Source: Funneliformis mosseae
Taxonomy: Eukaryota; Glomeromycota; Glomeromycetes; Glomerales; Glomeraceae
NCBI GenBank assembly: GCA_910592005.1
Contig: CAJVPP010003672.1
Location: 1-11,063 of the forward strand
Direction of reading: 5' to 3'
Length of the DNA stretch: 11,063 nucleotides
Position numbers and translations under genes: made by a program. Under the pieces are notes generated by a model. That model was not told the DNA's origin, searched no databases, and worked only from the letters and a program-made list of their open reading frames with translations. Positions 1-6,569 of this stretch are shown one piece after another. Numbering within the stretch: position 1 is the stretch's first letter; each line of letters begins with the position of its first letter.

Positions 1-57
1 TAGAGTTTTAAATTGAATCAAATATAATATATTGTTTATTAAATAATTTAAATAATT

Positions 58-200
58 TGATCAAATTAGGTCAGGTCAGATCAGAACAGGTCGGTTTAAA
101 TGAAAACTTAAATCAGGACAGATTTTTGTTTGACCTGAACTGATCCTTTCAGTTCAGGTAACTTGATTGATCTGACCTGAACTGACTTATTCAGAGCTCT
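58..200 (-). repeat. Foldback repeat, copy A (reverse orientation)
   Basis: This stretch is built from degenerate runs of GGTCA/TGACC and TGAACTGA-like words on both strands, so it folds on itself. The clearest stem pairs 133-143 (ACCTGAACTGA) with 149-159 (TCAGTTCAGGT) over a 5-nt loop. A wider pairing joins the GGTCAGATCAG words near 72-84 to GATCTGACC near 168-177. Its reverse complement aligns along most of its length with 2431-2560, both starting at an AGAGCT word (193-200 here). No coding capacity is seen. It is probably a non-autonomous foldback or MITE-like element; no target duplication was identified, so the exact ends are uncertain. Confidence 0.7.
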
Positions 201-202
201 AC

Positions 203-634
203 TCTTCTGATATAATAGAGTTAGAAGACCTATCAGACGTTATTTATTCAATAGTAAAAGATCTTAATAACTCTGTAACTCACTTGTTTAATATGACTCC
301 TACGGAGGTGATAAAAAAGAATAGTGTCTTTGCCAAGCCTTTTAAATCTCAAAAAGGGTCTATGAGGTATAACGAAGAAAGATTATCTTATGATAATTCC
401 ATTATATATTTGCTTAATTTTAGTGAATATGAGGGAGGAAGAAAACGCGTAACTGATATGAATTAGTCTTTTAAGATTTATCAGATCTGCAAATCTTTAA
501 TACAAAAAAATCAGTCTGTCTTATACTGGCTAATAGATAATGAGAGGAATGGTCTGAAAAGATCCTTTGTAAGGGAAGAGCTTCAAATTACAAAGGATGT
601 AAAGTATTTACCACAATGGATCTTATCAAATTGA
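203..634 (+). pseudogene. Integrase-type transposon protein, C-terminal remnant
   Basis: One frame reads like protein for about 143 codons with a single internal stop (TAG at 464-466), ending at TGA 632-634. It contains a helical stretch with LNNSVTHLFNMTPTEVIKK, then VFAKP and EGGRKRVTDMN. After the stop it continues with FKIYQI, NQSVLYWLIDNE, RSFVREEL and LPQWILSN. The 'LNNT..L..MTP.E.I' pattern followed by a small C-terminal domain is what I expect downstream of the DDE core in retrovirus-like integrases of transposons; this is recognition by eye, not a search. The stop is most simply TGG (Trp) changed to TAG. The catalytic core is absent: the frame begins right where the foldback at 58-200 ends, so the gene is 5'-truncated and dead. 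Confidence 0.6.
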
Positions 635-946
635 CAATAAGAAGTCTTCAGTTTCTTCATTAACCTGTTCTTCTGTATTAAAATAATTCTTAGCTAATTT
701 ATAATATAACTTATATAGGTCTATAACAGCATTGAGAATTTTTAGATCTTTTCCATACCAAGATTTATAGTTATCCATGATTTGATGATACTTATCCTTA
801 GTTAGAAACAATCTTTTTGCATTTTCTAGGATATATTCATCAGGGTCTTCTACCTGGTGCAAGTTCTTGACTCTTTTTTTATATGATTGCATGAATTTAC
901 CTTCCTTTAGCTTTCTATAATAAATGCCAGCCTTAATGACATTTAT
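626..946 (-). pseudogene. Open reading fragment of unknown function
   Basis: The minus strand is open for 106 codons plus the stop at 626-628. The first ATG is at 890-892, giving 88 residues; upstream of it the frame stays open to a TAA at 947-949 and then looks protein-like again for about 20 codons (IQLTVIKLTYQKIEQA). The product is hydrophilic and probably helical, with VEDPDEYILENAKRLFLTKD, WYGKDLK and a C-terminal acidic tail EEQVNEETEDF. I do not recognise a family. It converges tail to tail with the integrase remnant, the two stops overlapping by 9 bp, which suggests pieces of mobile elements thrown together. It is more likely a gene fragment than a working gene, because no start context or intron structure supports it. 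Confidence 0.4.
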
Positions 947-991
947 TTATGCCTGTTCGATTTTCTGATATGTGAGCTTTATTACAGTTAA

Positions 992-1351
992 TTGAATTTG
1001 TGTACTTATGATGAAAGTGTTGCTATTTCGGTGCTTGTATTAATACTACAAAATCTTTTGTTTAAATTAAAATATTTATTTTTTATTACCATAATAGGTA
1101 AATATTCTTGCAACTATTTACTCAGAACTGGAGAAATCTGTAGGCAGACCTGCCATCGGCCTAAAGGATGCTTTGAACATTAGAAAGCTAGGAGATGTCT
1201 TCCTTGTAAGGTTTGTGATAAGCCGACTAGCTCTGAATCTGAACTTTGTAAAAAGCATACTAATGGATATTATGTAACCCAATATATTAATAAGCTTCAA
1301 AATAGAGCTTGCCGTGAGATGCTTCGCATAGATACTTATCTAGAAGTTTGA
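992..1351 (+). pseudogene. Cys-rich (zinc-binding-like) protein remnant
   Basis: The frame starting at 992 reads to a TAG at 1181-1183 and stays protein-like to TGA at 1349-1351. Around the stop it has CRQTCHRPKGCFEH, then KARRCLPCKVCDKP, ELCKKH and YYVTQYINKLQNRA. Seven Cys and several His fall within about 45 residues in C-x3-C and C-x2-C pairs, which looks like a small zinc-binding domain. The internal TAG sits where a Trp would be plausible (TGG to TAG). The local base composition is less AT-rich than the surroundings, as in the other coding remnants. The family is not recognised; its neighbours suggest a transposon-derived accessory domain. The portion before about 1110 is low-complexity and may not be coding. 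Confidence 0.4.
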
Positions 1352-1369
1352 TATATTAATATCTTCTTT

Positions 1370-1761
1370 GAAAAATTTTCACCTAAGTCATGCGAAAAAA
1401 TTTTTGATACTCTAAAGGTAAGACTTTTTGACCTCAAGTTTATGTTAAGCAAATGGTTTCAGAATGGTTTCTTGTATATCGAAAAAATAATAATATGCTA
1501 GAACATGATCTAAAGATTCTTAACTCTTTTGTATACATACAAAAAATTTACACTTAATTTGAAAAATTTACATCTAGCCCAAATTTTTACATCAGAGGTT
1601 AGACTTTTTGATCTCAGATTTATGTAAAGCAAATGATTTCAGAATGGTTTTTTGTGTATCGAAAAAATAATGATATACTAAAATATATTCTATAGCTTTT
1701 TAACTTTCTTGTACACATACAAAAAATTTACATCTAAGACATGCTTAAATGTAAATTTTTT
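1370..1761. mobile_element. Possible inverted-repeat element holding a tandem duplication
   Basis: The left end (GAAAAATTTTCACCTAAGTC at 1370-1389) resembles the reverse complement of the right end near 1740-1760 (AAAAATTTACATTTAAGC). AAATTTACAT-type words also recur at the internal repeat boundaries (1541-1553, 1561-1573, 1721-1733). The right end forms a small hairpin in which AAATTTACAT pairs with ATGTAAATTT. This looks like a small non-autonomous DNA transposon that duplicated internally or landed next to its own copy. No target-site duplication was found, and the ends are too AT-rich to be sure. Confidence 0.35.
1421..1738 (+). repeat. Two-copy tandem repeat, 180-bp period
   Basis: Bases 1421-1558 align without gaps to 1601-1738. 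I count 21 differences in 138 positions (about 85% identity), of which 17 are transitions. Both copies begin AGACTTTTTGA and end in ACATACAAAAAATTTACA. No long reading frame spans them. The sequence between the copies (1559-1600) also resembles the sequence just upstream of copy 1, so the true unit is close to 180 bp. Confidence 0.85.
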
Positions 1762-2430
1762 ACTTTGCTAGATGATAACGAATCCCTTTTAGAATTAATT
1801 TTAGAATAGCATAAATATTAGTATACATATAAGGTTTGCAAAGACTCTATGAGCTTAGCTTTGAACTTTCAGTTCTTGCCAATCTCGCATCGCCTCAAAT
1901 TCAAACAGAATAGTATATTTTTTTTGATATATTATTTGGAATTAAAATTGGGCTAGAAAGGCTATAAGAGTTAGATTTATTCTTGATATCTGATAGTGTA
2001 AATTAATACTAATTTGATATTAAATATTTGAATAGCGGAAAAAGCTTAAATTTGGGCTAGAGTTTTAAATTTAATAGAGGATTCATATAACTAGAAGGTT
2101 TTGAAAAATATGATTAGAAACCTTCTTAAATATAATTTCGAATTCTGATCCTAGAATCCCCCTTTTTGTATTACTAATATAATATTATAGAGTTTATTAT
2201 AAAAAATAATTTAATTATTATAAATTTTATAATTTATTAAAAAATTTATGATTTTTATTAATAGTAATTAAAGAAATAATAAATTATCAAATAAAATTTT
2301 TTAAAATTAAAAATAAAATAAAAGTTTATTTAATATATATATATATTTAAATATCTTAATATATTAAAAAAATATTGTTAGATTTATAAACTAATATTAA
2401 GATTTATATTAGAATATATACATTAAAATT
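1762..2430. other. Intergenic stretch without a clear gene
   Basis: This AT-rich stretch contains no supported gene. Bases around 1840-1960 are less AT-rich and stay open in two frames for about 40 codons, but no family is recognisable. A perfect 9-bp inverted repeat (AGAAGGTTT at 2093-2101 against AAACCTTCT at 2118-2126) could form a hairpin with a 16-nt loop. From about 2170 the sequence is nearly pure A and T, with a short TA run near 2333-2344. The word TAGAGTTTTAAATT near 2059 also occurs at the very start of the window. Confidence 0.5.
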
Positions 2431-2560
2431 AGAGCTTCAAATAAGTTAGTTTAGGTTAGGTCAATCAAGTTATTTGAACTGAAAGAATTAAGTCAAATTA
2501 AACAAAAATCTGATTTGATTTTAATTTTTATTTGACCTGATCTAACTGAATTATTCTAAT
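2431..2560 (+). repeat. Foldback repeat, copy B
   Basis: This is the inverted counterpart of 58-200. Starting at AGAGCT, it shares long collinear words with the reverse complement of copy A, including TCAATCAAGTTA, GAACTGAAAG and AAACAAAAATCTG. Most differences are C in copy A against T in copy B, or G against A. It ends just before the TA that begins the pogo-type MITE at 2567. Its own arms (about 2442-2463 and 2531-2552) pair imperfectly, so the foldback ability has decayed. No coding capacity. Confidence 0.65.
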
Positions 2561-2566
2561 TAAATA

Positions 2567-2698
2567 CAGTCAACTTTTATTATAATAAATTCTATGTTCT
2601 AAACCTCAACTTCGCCAATTCGCTATAACAAGAGTATTTTATTATATTTGTTTAAAAAATTCGTTATATTAAGAGTTTGCTATATCAAGAGTTAACTG
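2567..2698. mobile_element. Pogo/Tc1-mariner-type MITE, 132 bp
   Basis: The element is bounded by TA at 2565-2566 and TA at 2699-2700, the target duplication typical of the Tc1/mariner-pogo superfamily. It begins CAGTCAACTTTTATTATAAT and ends with the reverse complement of CAGTTAACTCTTGATATAGC; over 27 bases these ends differ at 7 positions, six of them transitions. CAGT..AAC ends are usual for pogo/Tigger-type elements (family knowledge). Inside, the motif GCTATAACAAGAGT recurs in variants near 2621, 2663 and 2678. It has no coding capacity, so it would need a transposase in trans; a dead pogo-like transposase lies about 400 bp downstream. Confidence 0.7.
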
Positions 2699-2708
2699 TA
2701 ATAATAAA

Positions 2709-3035
2709 TCATTCAAGAAGAATGATAATAAATTATTTTAATTAAATAAATTATCTAAGAAAATAATAATACATTATTCTAATTAAATAATAATAAATTA
2801 TTTAAGAAGAATTATAATATATTATTTTAATTAAATAATAATAAATTATTCTAATTGAACGATAATAAATTGTTTAAGAAAAACAATAATACATTATTCA
2901 AATAAAATAATAATACATCATTCTAATTAAATGATAGTAAATTATTTAAGAAGTATAATAATATATCATTTTAATTAAATGATAATAAATCATTTAAGAT
3001 GAATAATAATAAATTGTTTAAGGAAAATAATTCGC
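2709..3035 (+). repeat. Array of about 14 palindromic 24-bp units
   Basis: Units start at 2709, 2733, 2751, 2774, 2798, 2822, 2846, 2870, 2894, 2918, 2942, 2966, 2990 and 3014. The period is 24 bp except for one 18-bp and one 23-bp step. Each unit has a left arm (TTATT, TCATT or TTGTT), a short loop, a right arm and a TAATAAA-like spacer. Several units are perfect inverted repeats: 2709 (TCATTC/GAATGA), 2822 (TTATTT/AAATAA), 2870 (TTGTTT/AAACAA) and 2966 (TCATTT/AAATGA). Loops mostly alternate between AAGAA and TAATT types, giving a 48-bp higher-order period. A related array begins at 10912. Confidence 0.85.
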
Positions 3036-3084
3036 AAATTTTACAATGATAACAATTAGAAATAAATATTACAAATAAGTCAAG

Positions 3085-4386
3085 ATTATCAAGAAAATTT
3101 AACAATAATGATATGCTTGTGAAAAATTTATAATATTGTAATATGTATAAAGAATCTATAGCAAAAGAGTTACTGCAAAAAAGTTTGATATTAAACTAAA
3201 GTAAATAAGAGATTAGGAAGAAAAAAAGAGCAACTTATATCTCCAGTTTTTCATATTAAAAAGTTATATTCAAAAAGTTTTCAAGTTTACCTGAATTAAA
3301 AAATTTGTTATTTTCAATAGATACAGAGTTTAAGACAAGAAAACAAAATCATAAGTTGCAATATAATTATAAAAAACAAAAAAAAAACTGACAGAAATTA
3401 ATGAAATAAAACAATTTTACTTAGTAATTCAAAATTTAAATTTTCTAATAAGTGGTTAAATAGTTTTATTGACAAATTTAATTTATTTAATAGAAAAAGA
3501 ATAATAATATCTTAACACTTACCTAAAAATTTAATTAAATAATAGCATTCATTTTTGAGTTTTATTTTTTTTAAATGAATATAATATAATTATCTACTCA
3601 ATTTAATTGCTAATTTAAATAAAACTTTTCTTAGTTTTAATTTATCATCTTTAATCACATTAGAAATAAAAGGATCTAAAACTATTAGTATTAGATCAAC
3701 TAGTTATGAAAAAAGTTGTTTTACTATAGTTTTGATATATATGTTATATAGAACTAAATTAAAATCTGGTATCATTTTTAAATTAAAAAATATACCTTGT
3801 AAAATTTTTCCTGATAGAGTAAAAATTTGGGTTAATAAAAACAGATGAATTAACAAAGTAAAAATGTTCTAATAAATTGAGAATAATAGAATTGATATAA
3901 ATGTTAATCTAAGAAGTCTTTTAATATTTGATTTTTTTTTTATCATTTAGTTAATAGTATTCAGTAAACTTTAACTATTAGATATTAAAATTAATAAAAT
4001 TTTTAAATTAATAATATTTATTTATATTATTTATTTTTTTAATCGTTTTAATAATTTTATTTAATTTTATTTATTTATTAGATTCATGAATTATATAATG
4101 AATAGATAATTGAAAATTTTATAATTTTACTTCAGTTAAAAAGATTAAAGACTTGTTTATAATAAAATTACGCAATAAATTAAAGTAACTTAGAATAATA
4201 TTAATATTAAAATATAAAGATTAAAATATCTTTTAAATATTGTAAAATCTTTATAATAAAAGATGATACTAAAGATAATTTTATCTTGATTATAATTTGC
4301 TAAATGATAAAAATAAAAATCTTATTGATGTAATTAAAAATAGTATATATGATAATAATGTTATTGATAATTATAAAAATTTATAA
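3085..4386 (+). pseudogene. Dead pogo/Tigger-like DDE transposase
   Basis: Protein-like sequence runs through three frames with many stops. The N-terminal part (about 3103-3330) carries a CENP-B/pogo helix-turn-helix pattern: RVTAKKFDI, then IRD with a stop in place of Trp, then EEKKEQLIS. A second DNA-binding part follows (FSNKWLNSF at 3441-3467). The DDE domain follows in one frame (about 3600-3990): NLIANLNKTFLSF, KGSKTISIRSTSYEKS, IFKLKNIPCKIFPD, then LRSLLIFD. An acidic C-terminal tail ends at TAA 4384-4386. In the family the first motif is normally MDET; here it reads LNKT (Asp to Asn at 3618-3620, Glu to Lys at 3621-3623). Stops at 3846-3848 and 3870-3875 fall where the family usually has Trp. 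It cannot be active. The family is recognised by eye and is fairly certain. Confidence 0.75.
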
Positions 4387-4770
4387 AATTAATAATTAGC
4401 AAATGAATTATAAATTGTAAATTAATAATAAAGATTTTTTTGCAAATTGTTATATTAAATTTAATAAAATAAAATTTTATTTAAAAATATATTACATACT
4501 TAGTAATGAGATATTTTACATTTTAAGCTACTTTAAAAGAAGGGGTTATTATATATAGGAATATTATAAAGCATGTTTTACAGTAAAAATTTTTTAGTTT
4601 ATTTTATGTTTTAGAATATAATTTAAAATAAATTACTTGTAATAATGATTTAATATAGCTTATATATTAGATAGCTAAAATGAAGCAATTATATTTTTAA
4701 TAAAGAAATAAATTCTAATGTTATATAGATTAAATGTGAATTATATATAATACATATTATTTATAATAAT
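4387..4770. other. AT-rich spacer without a gene
   Basis: I see no reading frame, repeat array or convincing inverted repeat here beyond short A/T runs. TTTTACAGTAAAAATTTTTT near 4577-4596 is a loose palindrome around ACAGT. It may include the decayed 3' end of the pogo-like element, but no matching CAGT..AAC terminal repeat was found. Confidence 0.5.
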
Positions 4771-6070
4771 TTTAAACAAATTACATTTAGAAATTACTAA
4801 CAAATATAGGTTTTATAAGGATTGTTTATTTATATAATATATGTTATTTAACATGAAAACTGCATAATAGATGTGATTCAACTGATAAAGATATATTTTA
4901 TAATATAACAGCACAAAAAATTCAGGATTTTTATAATCAATATTTTGCATTTTCTTTTAATCAATATCAAAGATCTATTTGGAGGTGTTAAGATATAAAT
5001 TATTTTTAGTATAATAATATTTAAAGCGTCATCATTATTATTTAGAATTTGAAAGTTAATTTATCTAAGCTTTTAAAACTCTTTAAAAATCTTTCAAAAT
5101 GTATATTGCTAAATAAATACTTTTTAAAATAGTTATAAAATCCAAAACTCACAATATAAGTCAAATGTTTAGTATAATTTGAAAATATTTTTACAAGCCT
5201 TTAATATAATATAAGATTTAATTATATAAATTTATTATGAAAATTATTGTGAAAAATTACTTTCAGACTGTTATGTATACAAAATACCAGACTAAGTTAC
5301 AGAATAAATTAAATATTTAAATAATTTAAATAATAATTTTAATATTTTTTTTATAGATGATTTCTTAGAAGCTCTTGATTTTTAAATATTAAAGAATTTA
5401 AAAATCTTTAATGATTTAAAAAGAAGAATTAAAAAACTAAAAAAACATTTTACCAAATTGATTATTTCTTAATATCATTTACTTTCAATTTATCATCTTA
5501 AAGGAAATTCAAATTAATATCTTGCTTAAAGTTTTCATCACATTTCTTTAAAATTGTCTTAGATAAATAATCTAACTGAAACAGAAGTTAAATATGCAAA
5601 AGAATTGCAAGCTAATTTTAATAATTCAAATTCTAATGATTTCAGATTATATAATTTATTAGTTAAAATACTAACTTTTAACAAGTATTTGATAAATTTT
5701 GTATATCAATAAATCTACAATTACATTTGTATTTACATTTATATGAATTTGTTAAAGTAGAATTTATTTTTTTTAGTTATTCATCAATAATAAGTAGAGG
5801 GATTATTTAATAAATTAGATTTGAAAACATATCTAAATATGAAAATGGATCTTAAAAAATCAAAGCTTTGACTGACTTCTATATAAATTGATAAGAAAAA
5901 TTTATAAGATAGATTAAAAAAATTAATTTCTTAATGATGTAATTCAGATAATACTTTTTGTAAGACATAGAAAAGTATATTTGGTGAAGATCAAGCTTTA
6001 TATTTCTTAATCAAATATTTAAAAATAAGAAATTTTATAAATAATATGAAATTTATATTTCAAAATGTAT
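4770..6070 (+). pseudogene. Weak trace of a decayed coding sequence, family unknown
   Basis: Three stretches read like protein once scattered stops are ignored. The first is 4797-4988, with HNRCDSTDKDIFYNITAQK and an open run of 44 codons (4857-4988). The second is about 5030-5320 in another frame, with YYLEFES and TKYQTKLQNK. The third is 5353-6066 in a third frame, with DDFLEALDF, a 49-codon open run (5563-5709), VEGLFNKLDLKTYLNM and KSIFGEDQALYFLIKY. Most stops could be decayed Gln or Trp codons. In DNA this AT-rich, open runs of about 45 codons are expected by chance, so composition alone proves nothing. The residue patterns suggest a transposase of a family I cannot name. Confidence 0.3.
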
Positions 6071-6216
6071 AATACTGCCAATAAATAATTTAAACAAAAA
6101 TCCGGATATCCTATATAATTTTTCTAACACTATTCTGAAATCAGTAAATAAAAACAAGTATAGTAAAAAAAAATCTGAATTATAAGGACTATATATATAT
6201 ATATTTGATTTAATTA
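6071..6216. other. Short spacer before the promoter MITE
   Basis: AT-rich sequence without a reading frame. It contains a TA dinucleotide run at about 6190-6204, a simple microsatellite. Nothing else is supported here. Confidence 0.5.
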
Positions 6217-6490
6217 GTATATCTACATCTTCCCCAGTATCACCAACAAAAAATCACTTTCACGTGATTATATAAAAAATATTTGTCGCCTCGCGTCACA
6301 CCCTTCACTTTTCATTTTTTACTAAGTATTCCAGAAACAGAGAATTTTTTCGGTGTGTAAAATCATATTCGTCACATCACTATTCGTCACATACATAATG
6401 CCTTAATTCACGGTTAATGCCATAACTCTGGCCAAAATGTCACGTGAAAGTGATTTTTTGTTGGTGATCCTGGGGTAGTTGTATATCTAC
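6217..6490. mobile_element. MITE with 41-bp inverted ends and 10-bp target duplications
   Basis: The left end 6227-6267 and the right end 6440-6480 are inverted repeats of 41 bp with three mismatches. Both contain the core ATCACCAACAAAAAATCACT and end internally at TCACGTGA. They are flanked exactly by the perfect direct repeat GTATATCTAC (6217-6226 and 6481-6490). Long inverted ends with 9-11 bp target duplications are typical of Mutator-like (MULE) elements, so a MULE-derived MITE of 254 bp is the best class; this is inference from structure. The interior has no gene and holds a 12-bp direct repeat (TATTCGTCACAT at 6366 and 6381). It is less AT-rich than its surroundings, and its right boundary lies about 80 bp before the helicase ATG. 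Confidence 0.82.
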
Positions 6491-6498
6491 CCCAATGT

Positions 6499-6504
6499 CA
6501 CGTG
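6499..6504. promoter_or_regulatory. CACGTG box outside the MITE
   Basis: CACGTG is the palindromic core bound by fungal bHLH factors of the Cbf1/Pho4 type. This copy lies 66 bp upstream of the helicase ATG. Two more copies lie in the MITE ends (6261-6266 and 6441-6446), so three occur within 245 bp of a very AT-rich region. Binding is not shown by the sequence. Confidence 0.35.
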
Positions 6505-6513
6505 TTGTCGATC

Positions 6514-6520
6514 TATAAAT
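6514..6520 (+). promoter_or_regulatory. TATA-like box of the helicase gene
   Basis: TATAAAT lies 50 bp upstream of the ATG at 6570, a plausible core-promoter position. A-and-T words are common here, so the call rests on position and on the less AT-rich setting. Confidence 0.35.
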
Positions 6521-6532
6521 CAAATCAAAACT

Positions 6533-6558
6533 TTTGTCAATCTTTTATTTTTGACAAA
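6533..6558 (+). promoter_or_regulatory. Hairpin in the probable 5' leader
   Basis: TTTGTCAA (6533-6540) pairs perfectly with TTGACAAA (6551-6558) over a 10-nt loop, ending 11 nt before the start codon. If transcribed, it could affect translation start or RNA handling. The stem is short and AT-rich, so it may be chance. Confidence 0.3.
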
Positions 6559-6569
6559 GCTTTTTTATA

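Noticed and set aside
1118..1300. Minus-strand frame opposite the Cys-rich remnant
   Set aside because: The plus-strand reading has structured Cys pairs, while the minus reading has no recognisable pattern.
2709..3035. CRISPR array
   Set aside because: The repeats are diverged, the 7-bp spacers are not unique, and the setting is a eukaryotic genome.
5563..5709. 49-codon open run as a small gene
   Set aside because: A rough chance estimate for DNA with about 80% A+T gives several runs this long in 3 kb over six frames, and there is no start or family match.
6190..6204. TA run as a promoter element
   Set aside because: It is a simple microsatellite in AT-rich DNA and lies upstream of the MITE.
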